Below, piece by piece: positions 1 to 13,181 of a stretch of DNA of 64,000 nt. Made by a program: the position numbers and the translations under genes. The stretch is taken from positions 1-64,000 of the forward strand of contig NW_021629839.1 of NCBI RefSeq assembly GCF_900700375.1, read 5' to 3'. This stretch comes from Denticeps clupeoides (lineage: Eukaryota > Chordata > Actinopteri > Clupeiformes > Denticipitidae). Position 1 is the first letter of the stretch. Each line of letters opens with the position of its first letter. Below the pieces are notes generated by a model, which saw nothing but the letters and a program-made list of their open reading frames with translations, searched no databases and was not told the DNA's origin.

Positions 1-487
1 TGGCAGCAATCTTCTGCCATTTCATTATAGTTCATGCTTTTTTGGAAGGGGAAATTTCATTCTCAAATATGTGGTCTTCCCAGACTGTGGTTGTACTCCT
101 GACTCCTACAAAGTCCCCATATGTGGGCATCTAGACTGCATCATTCCTGATAGCGGCAGACTGCGTTTACCCTCTTACAAGCATGTTGTTCAAAACTAAA
201 CCACAAACACAATTGTCTGCGTTGAGTCAGGCCTAGAGTCAGCTAAAGAAATGTACAGCAGCTTCAGATCTTCTAATCATACCAAATGATTGAGATTGTC
301 CACTACATGAACAACTTCATCAATACATTGACACCAGTTGCAGTTGGAAAAGTTTCTGATCTTCTTATGGAGTTCATTCTTGTGTTTTTGCTTTGAAAAA
401 AAAAAAAAACTAAACATTTGGAATTTGGCACAGCATCTCCCTTTTCCTAAGGAACCCTAGTTCCTATTTGTCAATCAAAAAAAGTTG

Positions 488-552
488 AAAATATGGAGCA
501 CTTCACTGATTTGTGTGTCATCTTTTTGCAAGTTCCATGCTAATCTTGGTAC
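488..552 (-). pseudogene. U6', first instance in the window
   Basis: This is the leftmost U6' relic, 112 bp to the left of U6 copy 1. Its downstream bases (GATTGACAAA) still resemble those after the real U6 (AATTAGACAAA), so the original duplication included 3' flank and was not an RNA-derived insertion. Confidence 0.8.
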
Positions 553-599
553 AACATCTTCCTAGACCCAAGTGACTCTTTGTCTAATTAAAAAAGAAC

Positions 600-704
600 A
601 AAATATGGAACGCTTCACGGATTTGCGTGTCATCCTTTCGCAGGGGCCATGCTAATCTTCTCTGTATCGATGCAATTTAGTATATGTGCAGCCGTAGCAA
701 GCAC
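600..704 (-). ncRNA. U6: U6 copy 1
   Basis: One substitution and one base lost, both in the segment before the ACAGAGA box (GATGCAATTTAG on the plus strand). The next copy is only 907 bp to the right. Confidence 0.7.
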
Positions 705-1195
705 ATCAACAAGCTTCTCAGCTGCCACTTATAATACTGACCAAATCATTGTTCTGCTCACCAAGACCTTGTATGGAGTATTGTGTAAAAATTTGATAAA
801 ATATTTAGAGAGCAAATGCTTAGTTACCCTAATTGCATTTTCCAAGAGGCTGGTAACTTGTGGAGGTGCATGATTAAAGTATTCTTAGTTTGTGTAGCAA
901 AGTAAGAAGAATAATTTGATTGGTGTCAAGAGTCATAGGAACATCATGAAGTGGGCAGGTCAATGCAGGAAAAGGGGCGTGGTTCCAGGCAGTGTGTTTA
1001 TTCCACATGGTGATGTCACTGTCTGGGTCTCTGTTAAGGTACTGGCAGCCATCTTCTGCCATTTCATTATAGTTCATGCTTTTTTGGAAGGGGAAATTTC
1101 ATTCTCAATTATAAGGTCTTCACAGACTGAGGTTGTACCTTTGCATTTTGCTAGTTTTGACTCCTACAAAATCCCAATATGTGGGCATCTAGACT

Positions 1196-1206
1196 GCATG
1201 ATTGAG
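1196..1206. other. Junction of a ~150-bp spacer deletion
   Basis: The text passes from GACTGCAT straight to GATTGAGATTG. In full units about 150 bp lie between these points, including the whole CATTCCTGATAGCG to CAAAT stretch. Only an AT/GAT-type microhomology is seen at the joint. U6 and promoter are untouched. Confidence 0.8.
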
Positions 1207-1506
1207 ATTGTCCACTACATGAACAACTTCATCAATACATTGACACCAGTTGCAGTTTGAAAAGTTTCTGATCTTCTTATGGTCTTTATCGCTGTGTGTT
1301 TGCTTTGAAAATAAAAGAAACATTTGGAATTTGTCACAGCATCTTCCTTTTCCTAAGGAACCCTAGTTCCTATTTGTCAATCAAAAAAAAGTTGAAAATA
1401 TGGAGCACTTCACTAATTTGTGGGTCATCCTTTTGCAAGTTCCATGCTAATCTTGGTACAACATCTTCCTAGTCCCAAGTGACTCTTTGTCTAATTAAAA
1501 AAGAAC

Positions 1507-1612
1507 AAAATATGGAACGCTTCACGAATTTGCGTGTCATCCTTTCGCAGGGGCCATGCTAATCTTCTCTGTATCGATCCAATTTTAGTATATGTGCAGC
1601 CGTAGCAAGCAC
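1507..1612 (-). ncRNA. U6: U6 copy 2
   Basis: One change from the array consensus: CACGAATTT on the plus strand, which makes RNA nt 86 U, the same base as in human U6. Confidence 0.85.
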
Positions 1613-2563
1613 ATCAACAAGCTCCTCCGCTGCCACTTATAATACTGACCATATCATTGTTCTGCTCACCAAGACCTTGTATGGAGAATTTTGTAAAAAT
1701 GTGATAAAATATTTGGAGAGCAAATGCTTTGTTACCCTAAATGCAATTTCCAAGAGGCTGGTAACTTGTGGAGGTGCATCATTAAAGTATGGTCAGTTTG
1801 TGTAGCAAAGAAAGAAGAATAATTTGATTGGTGTCAAGAGTCAAAGGAACATCACAAAGTGGGCAGGTCAATGCAGGAAAGGGGCGTGGTTCCAGGCAGT
1901 GTGTTTATTCCACGTGGTGATGTCACTGTCTGGGTCTCTGTTAAGGTACTGGCAGCCATCTTCTGCCATTTCATTATAGTTCATGCTTTTTTGGAAGGGG
2001 AAATTTCATTCTCAAATATGTGGTCTTCCCAGACTGAGGTGGGACCTTTGCATTTTGCTAGTTTTGACTCCTACAAAATCCCAATATGTGGGCATCTAGA
2101 CTGCATCATTCCTGATAGCGGCAGACTGCGTTTACCCTCTTACAAGCATGTTGTTCAAAACTAAACCACAAACTTAATTGTCTGCGTAGAGTACGTCCTA
2201 GAGTCAGCTAAAGAAATGTACAGCAGCTTCAGTTCTTCTTATCATACGAAATGATTGAGATTGTCCACTACATGAGCAACTTCATTAATACCTTGACACC
2301 AGTTGCAGTTGGATATGTTTCTGACCTTCTTATGGTATTCATCCCTGTGTGTTTGCTTTGAAAATAAAATAAACTGAACATTTGGAATTTGGCACAGCAT
2401 CTTCCTTTTCCCAAGGAACCCTAGTTCCTATTTGTCAATCAAAAAAAGTTGAAAATATGTAGCACTTCACTGATTTGTGTGTCATCCCTTTACAAGTTCC
2501 ATGCTAATCTTGGTACAACATCTTCCTAGTCCCAAGTGACTCTTTGTCTAATTAAAAAAGAAC

Positions 2564-2614
2564 AAAATACGGAACGCTTCACAATTTTAGTATATGTGCA
2601 GCCGTAGCAAGCAC
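2564..2614 (-). pseudogene. U6 copy 3, internal deletion
   Basis: About 55 bp are missing between CTTCAC and AATTTTAG, removing the ACAGAGA box, the AGC triad and most of the internal stem-loop. Both ends and the TATA remain, so transcription may still occur, but the RNA cannot be a working U6. Confidence 0.9.
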
Positions 2615-3569
2615 ATCAACAAGCTTCTCAGCTGCCACTTATAATACTGACCATATCATTGTTCTGCTCACCAAGACCTTGTATGGAGTATTGTGTAAAA
2701 ATTTGATAAAATATTTAGAGAGCAAATGCTTAGTTACCCTAATTGCATTTTCCAAGAGGCTGGTAACTTGTGGAGGTGCATGATTAAAGTATTCTTAGTT
2801 TGTGTAGCAAAGTAAGAAGAATAATTTGATTGTTGTCAAGAGTCAGAGGAACATCACAAAGTGGGCAGGTCAATGCAGGAAAGGGGCGTGGTTCCAGGCA
2901 GCGTGTTTATTCCACGTGGTGATGTCACTGTCTGGGTCTCTGTTAAGGTACTGGCAGCCATCTTCTGCCATTTCATTATAGTTCATGCTTTTTTGGCAGG
3001 GGAAATTTCATTCTCAAATATGTGGTCTTCCCAGACTGTGGTTGTACCTTTGCATTTTGCTAGTTTTGACTCCTACAAAATCCCCATATGTGGGCATCTA
3101 GACTGCATCATTCCTGATAGCGACAGACTTTGTTTACCCTCTCACTAGCATGTTGTTCAAAACTAAACCACAAACACAATTGTCTGCGTAGAGTCAGGCC
3201 TAGAGTCAGCTAAAGAAGTGTACAGCAGCTTCAGTTCTTCTTATCATACCAAATGATTGAGATTGTCCACTACATGAGCAACTTCATTAATACATTGACA
3301 CCAGATGCAGTTGGACATGTTTCTGACCTTCTTATGGTGTTCATCCTTGTGTTATTGCTTTGAAAAAAAAAAAAAAAAACGAAACATTTGGAATTTGGCA
3401 CAGCATCTTCCTTTTCCTAAGGAACCCTAGTTCCTATTTGTCAATCAAAAAAAGTTGAAAATATGGAGCACTTCACTGATTTGTGTGTCATCTTTTTGCA
3501 AGTTCCATGCTAATCTTGGTACAACATCTTCCTAGTCCCAAGTGACTCTTTGTCTAATTAAAAAAGAAC

Positions 3570-3675
3570 AAAATATGGAACGCTTCACGGATTTGCGTGT
3601 CATCCTTTCGCAGGGGCCATGCTAATCTTCTCTGTATCGATCCAATTTTAGTATATGTGCAGCCGTAGCAAGCAC
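3570..3675 (-). ncRNA. U6: U6 copy 4
   Basis: Exact consensus; 1,057 bp to the next copy. Its unit has the ATGTGATCAAATATT variant in the upstream flank. Confidence 0.92.
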
Positions 3676-4626
3676 ATCAACAAGCTTCTCAGCTGCCACT
3701 TATAATACTGACCATATCATTGTTCTGCTCACCAAGACCTTGTATGGAGTATTGTGTAAAAATGTGATCAAATATTTGGAGAGCAAATGCTTAGTTACCC
3801 TTATTGCATTTTTCAAGAGACTGGTAACTTGTGGAGGTGCATGATAAAAGTACTGTTAGATTGTGTAGAAAAGAAAGAAGAATAATTTGATTGGTGTCAA
3901 GAGTCATGGGAACATCACAAAGTGGGCAGGTCAATGCAGGAAAGGGGCGTGGTTCCAGATAGTGTGTTTATTCCACGTGGTGATGTCACTGTCTGGGTCT
4001 CTGTTAAGGTACTGGCAGCAATCTTCTGCCATTTCATTATAGTTCATGCTTTTTTGGAAGGGGAAATTTCATTCTAAAATTGGTGGTCTTCCCAGACTGA
4101 GTTTGTACCTCTGCATTTTGCTAGTGCTGACTCCTACAAAGTCCTCATATGTGGGCATCTAGACTGCATCATTCCTGATAGCGGCAGACTGCGTTTACCC
4201 TCTCACAAGCATGTTGTTCACAACTAAACCTCAAACACAATTGTCTGTGTAGAGTCAGGCCTAGAGTCAGCTAAAGAAATGTACAGTAGCTTCAGTTCTT
4301 CTTATCTTACCAAATGATTGAGATTGTCCACTACATGAGCAACTTCATTAATACCTTGACACCAGTTGCAGTTGGACATGTTTCTGATCTTCTTGTGGTA
4401 TTCATCCCTGTGTGTTTGCTTTGAAAATAAAAAAAACTGAACATTTGGAATTTGGTACAGCATCTCCCTTTTCCCAAGGAACCCTAGTTCCTATTTGTCA
4501 ATCAAAAGAAGTTGAAAATATGGAGCACTTCACTGATTTGTGTGTCATCCCTTTACAAGTTCCATGCTAATCTTTGTACAACATCTTCCTAGTACCAAGT
4601 GACTCTTTGTCTAATTAAAAAAGAAC

Positions 4627-4732
4627 AAAATATGGAACGCTTCACGGATTTGCGTGTCATTCTTTCGCAGGGGCCATGCTAATCTTCTCTGTATCGATCC
4701 AATTTTAGTATATGTGCAGCCGTAGCAAGCAC
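4627..4732 (-). ncRNA. U6: U6 copy 5
   Basis: One substitution (CATTCTTTCGC on the plus strand, RNA G72A in the internal stem-loop), shared with copy 18, 13 units away. Confidence 0.85.
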
Positions 4733-5682
4733 ATCAACAAGCTTCTCGGCTGCCACTTATAATACTGACCAAATCATTGTTCTGCTCACCAAGACCTTGT
4801 ATGGAGTATTGTGTAAAAATTTGATAAAATATTTAGAGAGCAAATGCTTAGTTACCCTAATTGCATTTTCCAAGAGGAAGGTAACTTGTGGAGGTGCATG
4901 ATTAAAGTGTGGTCAGTTTGTGTAGCAAAGAAAGATGAATAATTTGATTGGTGTCAAGAGTCATGGGAACATCACAAAGTGGGCAGGTCAATGCAGGAAA
5001 GGGGCGTGGTTCCAGGAGGTGTGTTTATTCCACGTGGTGATGTCACTGTCTGGGTCTCTGTTAAGGTACTGGCAGCCATCTTCTGTCATTTCATTATAGT
5101 TCATGCTTTTTGGAAGGGGAAATTTCATTCTCAAATATGTGGTCTTCCCAGACTGAGGTTGTACCTCTGCATTTTGCTAGTGCTGACTCCTACAAAGTCC
5201 CAATATGTGGGCATCTAGACTGCATCATTCCTGATAGCGACAGACTTCGTTTACCCTCTCACTAGCATGTTGTTCAAAACTAAACCACAAACACAATTGT
5301 CTGCGTAGAGTACGTCCTAGAGTCAGCTAAAGAAATCTACAGCAGCTTCAGTTCTTCTTATCATACCAAATGATTGAGATTGTCCACTACATGAGCAACT
5401 TCATTAATACCTTGACTCCAGTTGCAGTTGGAAATGTTTCTGATCTTCTTATGGAGTTCATCCCTGTGTGTTTGCTTTGAAAATAAAAAAAACTGAACAT
5501 TTGGAATTTGGCACAGCATCTTCCTTTTCCCAAGGAACCCTAGTTTCTATTTGTCAATCAAAAAAAGTTGAAAATATGGAGCACTTCACTGATTTGTGTG
5601 TCATCCCTTTACAAGTTCCATGCTAATCTTGGTACAACATCTTCCTAGTCCCAAGTGACTCTTTGTCTAATTAAAAAAGAAC

Positions 5683-5788
5683 AAAATATAGAACGCTTTG
5701 AGGATTTGCATGTCACAATTTTGCAGGGGCCATGCTAATCTTCTCTGTATCGATCCAATTTTAGTATATGTGCAGCCGTAACAAGCAC
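5683..5788 (-). ncRNA. U6: U6 copy 6, diverged
   Basis: About ten substitutions, clustered in the 3' half (plus strand TATAGAACGCTTTGAGG and GCATGTCACAATTTTGC), plus one in the 5' stem. The ACAGAGA box is intact but the internal stem-loop is altered, so it is probably not functional. Confidence 0.65.
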
Positions 5789-6739
5789 ATCAACAAGCTT
5801 CTCAGCTGCCACTTATAATACTGACCATATCATTGTTCTGCTCACCAAGACCTTGTATGGAGTATTGTGTAAAAATGTGATAAAATATTTGGAGAGCAAA
5901 TGCTTAGTTACCCTAATTGCATTTTGCAAGAGGCTGGTAACTTGTGGAGGTGCATGATTAAAGTGTGGTCAGTTTGTGTAGCAAAGTAAGAAGAATAATT
6001 TGATTGGTGTCAAGAGTCATAGGAACATCATGAAGTGGGCAGGTCAATGCAGGAAAGGGGCGTGGTTCCAGACAGCGTGTTTATTCCACGTGGTGATGTC
6101 ACTGTCTGGGTCTCTGTTAAGGTACTGACAGCAATCTTCTGCCATTTCATTATAGTTCATGCTTTTTTGGAAGGGGAAATTTCATTCTCAAATATGTGGT
6201 CTTCCCAGACTGTGGTTAAACCTCTGCATTTTGCTAGTGCTGACTCCTACAAAGTCCCCATATGTGGGCATCTAGACTGCATCATTCCTGATAGCGGCAG
6301 ACTGCGTTTACCCTCTCACAAGCATGTTGTTCAAAACTAAACCACAAACACAATTGTCTGTGTAGAGTCAGTCCTAGAGTCAGCTAAAGAAATGTACAGC
6401 AGCTTCAGATCTTCTAATCATACCAAATGATTGAGATTGTCCACTACATGAGCAACTTCATTAATATATTGACACCAGATGCAGTTGGATATGTTTCTGA
6501 TCTTCTTATGGTCTTTATCCCTGTGTGTTTGCTTTGAAAATAAAAAAAACTGAACATTTGGAATTTGGTACAGCATCTCCCTTTTCCCAAGGAACCCTAG
6601 TTCCTATTTATCAATCAAAAAAAGTTGAAAATACGGAGCACTTCACTGATTTGTGTGTCATCCTTTTGCAAGTTCCATGCTAATCTTGGTACAACATCTT
6701 CCTAGTCCCAAGTGACTCTTTGTCTAATTAAAAAAGAAC

Positions 6740-6845
6740 AAAATATGGAACGCTTCACGGATTTGCGTGTCATCCTTTCGCAGGGGCCATGCTAATCTTC
6801 TCTGTATCGATCCAATTTTAGTATATGTGCAGCCGTAGCAAGCAC
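6740..6845 (-). ncRNA. U6: U6 copy 7
   Basis: Exact consensus; 1,058 bp to the next copy. Confidence 0.92.
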
Positions 6846-7797
6846 ATCAACAAGCTTCTCGGCTGCCACTTATAATACTGACCATATCATTGTTCTGCTC
6901 ACCAAGACCTTGTATGGAGTATTGTGTAAAAATGTGATAAAATATTTAGAGAGCAAATGCTTAGTTACCCTAATTGCATTTTCCAAGAGGCTGATAATTT
7001 GTAGAGGTGCATGATTAAAGTGTGGTCAGTTTGTGTAGCAAAGTAAGAAGAATAATTTGATTGGTGTCAAGAGTCATAGGAACATCATGAAGTGGGCAGG
7101 TCAATGCAGGAAAGGGGCGTGGTTCCAGGCAGTTTGTTTATTCCATGTGGTGATGTCACTGTCTGGGTCTCTGTTAAGGTACTGGCAGCAATCTTCTGCC
7201 ATTTCATTATAGATCATGCTTTTTTGGAAGGGGAAATTTCATTCTCAAATATGTGGTCTTCCCAGATTGAGGTGGGACCTCTGCATTTTGCTAGTGCTGA
7301 CTCCTACAAAGTCCCCATATGTGGGCATCTAGACTGCATCATTCCTGATAGCGGCAGACTGCGTTTACACTCTCACAAGCATTTTGTTCACAACTAAACC
7401 ACAAACACAATTGTCTGCGTAGAGTCAGTCCTAGAGTCGGCTAAAGAAATCTACAGCAGCTTCAGTTCTTCTTATCATACGAAATGATTGAGATTGTCCA
7501 CTACATGAGCAACTTCATTAATACATTGACACCAGATGCAGTTGAAAATGTTTCAGATCTTCTTATGGAGTTCATTCTTGTGTTTTTGCTTTGAAAAAAA
7601 AAAAAAAAACTAAACATTTGGAATTTGGTACAGCATCTCCCTTTTCCTAAGGAACCCTAGTCCCTTTTGTCAATCAAAAAAAGTTGAAATAATGAGCACT
7701 TCACTGATTTGTGTGTCATCCTTTTACAAGTTCCATGCTAATCTTGGTACAACATCTTCCTAGTACCAAGTGACTCTTTGTCTAATTAAAAAAGAAC

Positions 7798-7903
7798 AAA
7801 CTACGGAACGCTTCACGGATTTGCGTGTCATCCTTTCTTAGGGGCCATGCTAATCTTCTCTGTTTCGATCCAATTTTAGTATATGTGCAGCCGTAGCAAG
7901 CAC
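7798..7903 (-). ncRNA. U6: U6 copy 8, diverged
   Basis: About five substitutions, including the tail (CGTAGTTT, which destroys the T4), the internal loop region (CTTTCTTAGG) and one just before the ACAGAGA box (GTTTCG). Confidence 0.65.
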
Positions 7904-8849
7904 ATCAACTTGATTCTCAGCTGCCACTTATAATACTGACCATATCATTGTTCTGCTCACCAAGACCTTGTATGGAGAATTGTGTAAAAATGTGATAAAA
8001 TATTTGGAGAGCAAATGCTTAGTTACCCTAAATGCAATTTCCAAAAGGCTGGTAACTTGTGGAGGTGCATCATTAAAGTGTGGTCAGTTTGTGTAGCAAA
8101 GTAAGAAGAATAATTTGATTGGTGTCAAGAGTCATAGGAACATCATGAAGTGGGCAGGTCAATGCAGGAAAGGGGCGTGGTTCCAGGCAGTTTGTTTATT
8201 CCATGTGATGATGTCACTGTCTGGGTCTCTGTTAAGGTTCTGGCAGCCATCTTCTGCCATTTCATTATAGTTCATGCTTTTTTGGCAGGGGAAATTTCAT
8301 TCTCAAATATGTGGTCTTCCCAGACTGAGGTGGGACCTCTGCATTTTGCTAGTGCTGACTCCTACAAAGTCCCCATATGTGGGCATCTAGACTGCATCAT
8401 TCCTGATAGTGGCAGACTGCGTTTACCCTCTCACAAGCATGTTGTTCACAAATTAACCACAAACACAATTGTCTGCGTAGAGTCAGGCCTAGAGTCAGCT
8501 AAAGAAATGTACAGCAGCTTCAGTTCTTCTAATCTTACCAAATGATTGAGATTGTCCACTACATGAACAACTTCATCAATACATTGACACCAGTTGCAGT
8601 TTGAAAAGTTTCTGATCTTCTTATGGTCTTTATCGCTGTGTGTTTGCTTTGAAAATAAAAGAAACATTTGGAATTTGGCACAGCATCTCCCTTTTCCTAA
8701 GGAACCCTAGTTCCTATTTGTCAATCAAAAAAAGTTGAAAATATGGAGCACTTCACTGATTTGTGTGTCATCCTTTTACAAGTTCCATGCTAATCTTGGT
8801 ACAACATCTTCCTAGTCCCAAGTGACTCTTTGTCTAATTAAAAAAGAAC

Positions 8850-8955
8850 AAAATATAGAACGCTTTAAGGATTTGCATGTCACAATTTCGCAGGGGCCAT
8901 GCTAATCTTCTCTGTATTGATCCAATTTTAGTCTATGTGCAGGCGTAGCAAGCAC
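8850..8955 (-). ncRNA. U6: U6 copy 9, diverged
   Basis: About ten substitutions. Shares GCATGTCACAATTT with copies 6 and 51, and GTATTGATCC...GTCTATG with copy 61. Confidence 0.65.
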
Positions 8956-9907
8956 ATTAACCAGTTTCTCAGCTGCCACTTATAATACTGACCATATCAT
9001 TGTTCTGCTCACCAAGACCTTGAAGGGAGTATTGTGTAAAAATTTGATAAAATATTTAGAGAGCAAATGCTTAGTTACCCTAATTGCATTTTCCAAGAGG
9101 CTGGTAACTTGTGGAGGTGCATGATTAAAATATTCTTAGTTTGTGTAGCAAAGTAAGATGAATAATTTGATTGGTGTCAAGAATCATGGGAACATCACAA
9201 AGTGGGCAGGTCAATGCAGGAAAGGGGCGTGGTTCCAGGAGGTGTGTTTATTCCACGTGGTGATGTCACTGTCTGGGTCTCTGTTAAGGTACTGGCAGCC
9301 ATCTTCTGTCATTTCATTATAGTTCATGCTTTTTTGGAAGGGGAAATTTCATTCTCAAATATGTGGTCTTCCCAGACTGTGGTTGTACCTCTGCATTTTG
9401 CTAGTGCTGACTCCTACAAAGTCCCCATATGTGGGCATCTAGACTGCATCATTCCTGATAGCGACAGACTGCGTTTACACTCTCACAAGCATTTTGTTCA
9501 CAACTAAACCACAAACACAATTGTCTGTGTAGAGTCAGGCCTAGAGTCAGCTAAAGAAATGTACAGCAGCTTCAGTACTTCTTATCATACCAAATGATTG
9601 AGATTGTCCACTACATGAGCAACTTCATTAATATATTGACACCAGATGCAGTTGGACATGTTTCTGATCTTCTTATGGAGTTCATCCTTGTGTTTTTGCT
9701 TTGAAAAAAAAAAAAAACTAAACATTTGGAATTTGGCACAGCATCTCCCTTTTCCTAAGGAAGCCTAGTTCCTATTTGTCAATCAAAAAAAGTTGAAAAT
9801 ATGGAGCACTTCACTGATTTGTGTGTCATCTTTTTGCAAGTTCCATGCTAATCTTGGTACAACATCTTCCTAGACCCAAGTGACTCTTTGTCTAATTAAA
9901 AAAGAAC

Positions 9908-10013
9908 AAAATATGGAACGCTTCACGGATTTGCGTGTCATCCTTTCGCAGGGGCCATGCTAATCTTCTCTGTATCGATCCAATTTTAGTATATGTGCAG
10001 CCGTAGCAAGCAC
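9908..10013 (-). ncRNA. U6: U6 copy 10
   Basis: Exact consensus; 1,058 bp to the next copy. Confidence 0.92.
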
Positions 10014-10965
10014 ATCAACAAGCTTCTCGGCTGCCACTTATAATACTGACCAAATCATTGTTCTGCTCACCAAGACCTTGTATGGAGTATTGTGTAAAAA
10101 TTTGATAAAATATTTAGAGAGCAAATGCTTAGTTACCCTAATTGTATTTTCCAAGAGGCTGGTAACTTGTGGAGGTGCATGATTAAAGTGTGGTCAGTTT
10201 GTGTAGCAAAGAAAGATGAATAATTTGATTGGTGTCAAGAGTCATGGGAACATCACAAAGTGGGCAGGTCAATGCAGGAAAGGGGCGTGGTTCCAGGCAG
10301 TGTGTTTATTCCACGTGGTGATGTCACTGTCTGGGTCTCTGTTAAGGTACTGGCAGCCATCTTCTGCCATTTCATTATAGTTCATGCTTTTTGGAAGGGG
10401 AAATTTCATTCTCAAATATGTGGTCTTCCCAGACTGTGGTTGTACCTCTGCATTTTGCTAGTGCTGACTCCTACAAAGTCCCCATATGTGGGCATCTAGA
10501 CTGCATCATTCCTGATAGCGACAGACTGCGTTACACTCTCACAAGCATTTTGTTCACAACTAAACCACAAACACAATTGTCTGCGTAGAGTCAGTCCTAG
10601 AGTCAGCTAAAGAAATGTACAGCAGCTTCAGATCTTCTAATCTTACCAAATGATTGAGATTGTCCACTACATGAGCAACTTCATTAATACATTGACACCA
10701 GATGCAGTTGAAAATGTTTCAGATCTTCTTATGGAGTTCATTCTTGTGTTTTTGCTTTGAAAAAAAAAAAAAAAACTAAACATTTGGAATTTGGCACAGC
10801 ATCTCCCTTTTCCTAAGGAACCCTAGTTCCTATTTGTCAATCAAAAAAAGTTGAAAATATGGAGCACTTCACTGATTTGTGTGTCATCTTTTTGCAAGTT
10901 CCATGCTAATCTTGGTACAACATCTTTCTAGACCCAAGTGACTCTTTGTCTAATTAAAAAAGAAC

Positions 10966-11071
10966 AAAATATGGAACGCTTCACGGATTTGCGTGTCATC
11001 CTTTCGCAGGGGCCATGCTAATCTTCTCTGTATCGATCCAATTTTAGTATATGTGCAGCCATAGCAAGCAC
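10966..11071 (-). ncRNA. U6: U6 copy 11
   Basis: One substitution in the UACG loop region (GCAGCCATAGC), shared with copy 13. Confidence 0.85.
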
Positions 11072-12021
11072 ATCAACAAGCTTCTCAGCTGCCACTTATA
11101 ATACTGACCAAATCATTGTTCTGCTCACCAAGACCTTGTATGGAGTATTGTGTAAAATTTGATAAAATATTTAGAGAGCAAATGCTTAGTTACCCTAATT
11201 GCATTTTCCAAGAGGCTGTTAACTTGTAGAGGTGCATGATTAAAGTGTGGTCAGTTTGTGTAGCAAAGAAAGATGAATAATTTGATTGGTTTCAAGAGTC
11301 ATGGGAACATCACAAAGTGGGCAGGTCAATGCAGGAAAGGGGCGTGGTTCCAGGCAGTGTGTTTATTCCACGTGGTGATGTCACTGTCTGGGTCTCTGTT
11401 AAGGTACTGGCAGCCATCTTCTGCCATTTCATTATAGTTCATGCTTTTTGGCAGGGGAAATTTCATTCTCAAATATGTGGTCTTCCCAGACTGAGGTTGT
11501 ACCTCTGCATTTTGCTAGTGCTGACTCCTACAAAGTCCCCATATGTGGGCATCTAGACTGCATCATTCCTGATAGCGACAGACTGCGTTTACACTCTCAC
11601 AAGCATTTTGTTCACAACTAAACCACAAACACAATTGTCTGCGTAGAGTCAGTCCTAGAGTCAGCTAAAGAAATGTACAGCAGCTTCAGATCTTCTAATC
11701 TTACCAAATGATTGAGATTGTCCACTACATGAGCAACTTCATTAATACATTGACACCAGATGCAGTTGAAAATGTTTCAGATCTTCTTATGGAGTTCATT
11801 CTTGTGTTTTTGCTTTGAAAAAAAAAAAAAAAACTAAACATTTGGAATTTGGCACAGCATCTCCCTTTTCCTAAGGAACCCTAGTTCCTATTTGTCAATC
11901 AAAAAAATTTGAAAATATGGAGCACTTCAAATTTGTGTGTCATCCTTTTACAAGTTCCATGCTAATCTTGGTACAACATCTTCCTAGTCCCAAGTGACTC
12001 TTTGTCTAAATAAAAAAGAAC

Positions 12022-12127
12022 AAAATACGGAACGGTTCACGGATTTGCGTGTCATCCTGTCGCAGGGGCCATGCTAATCTTCTCTGTATCGATCCAATTT
12101 TAGTATATGTGCAGCCGTAGCAAGCAC
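12022..12127 (-). ncRNA. U6: U6 copy 12
   Basis: Three substitutions (tail AATACGG, AACGGTTC, CCTGTCGC). Confidence 0.75.
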
Positions 12128-13075
12128 ATCAACCAGTTTCTCAGCTGCCACTTATAATACTGACCATATCATTGTTCTGCTCACCAAGACCTTGTATGGA
12201 GTATTGTGTAAAAATGTGAAAAAATATTTGGAGAGCAAATGCTTAGTTACCCTAATTGTATTTTCCAAGAGGCTGGTAACTTGTGGAGGTGCATGATTAA
12301 AGTGTGGTCAGTTTGTGTAGCAAAGAAAGATGAATAATTTGATTGGTGTCAAGAGTCATGGGAACATCACAAAGTGGGCAGGTCAATGCAGGAAAGGGGC
12401 GTGGTTCCAGGCAGTGTGTTTATTCCACGTGGTGATGTCACTGTCTGGGTCTCTGTTAAGGTACTGGCAGCCATCTTCTGCCATTTCATTATAGTTCATG
12501 CTTTTTTGGAAGGGGAAATTTCATTCTCAAATATGTGGTCTTCCCAGACTGTGGTTGTACCTCTGCATTTTGCTAGTGCTGACTCCTACAAAGTCCCCAT
12601 ATGTGGGCATCTAGACTGCATCATTCCTGATAGCGACAGACTGCGTTTACACTCTCACAAGCATTTGTTCACAACTAAACCACAAACACAATTGTCTGCG
12701 TAGAGTCAGTCCTAGAGTCAGCTAAAGAAATGTACAGCAGCTTCAGATCTTCTAATCTTACCAAATGATTGAGATTGTCCACTACATGAGCAACTTCATT
12801 AATACATTGACACCAGATGCAGTTGAAAATGTTTCAGATCTTCTTATGGAGTTCATTCTTGTGTTTTGCTTTGAAAAAAAAAAAAAAACTAAACATTTGG
12901 AATTTGTCACAGCATCTCCCTTTCCTAAGGAACCCTAGTTCCTATTTGTCAATCAAAAAAAGTTGAAAATATGGAGCACTTCACTGATTTGTGTGTCATC
13001 TTTTGCAAGTTCCATGCTAATCTTGGTACAAACATCTTCTAGACCCAAGTGACTCTTGTCTAATTAAAAAAGAAC

Positions 13076-13181
13076 AAAATATGGAACGCTTCACGGATTT
13101 GCGTGTCATCCTTTCGCAGGGGCCATGCTAATCTTCTCTGTATCGATCCAATTTTAGTATATGTGCAGCCATAGCAAGCAC
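13076..13181 (-). ncRNA. U6: U6 copy 13
   Basis: Same single loop substitution as copy 11. The stretch just left of it (12,860-13,070) has several single-base losses. Confidence 0.85.

Larger units (their letters stand above)
3690..6130. repeat. Left copy of a 13-unit-spaced block duplication
   Basis: Shares a chain of rare variants with 17,430-19,870: ATTCTAAAATTGGTGG, AAACCTCAAAC, ACAGTAGCTTC, CTTGTGGTATTC, TCAAAAGAAGTTG, AATCTTTGTAC, the copy 5/18 U6 substitution, GTCCCAATATGTG and GAGTACGTCC. The offset is about 13.74 kb, or 13 units. Confidence 0.75.

Noticed and set aside
1859-2164. Family of ~101-aa proteins encoded once per repeat on the plus strand
   Set aside because: Lengths vary (79, 88, 101, 109, 117 and more) through single-base changes in T-runs and spacer; no frame protection, weak ATG context, no recognisable domain, and overlap with U6 promoter motifs.
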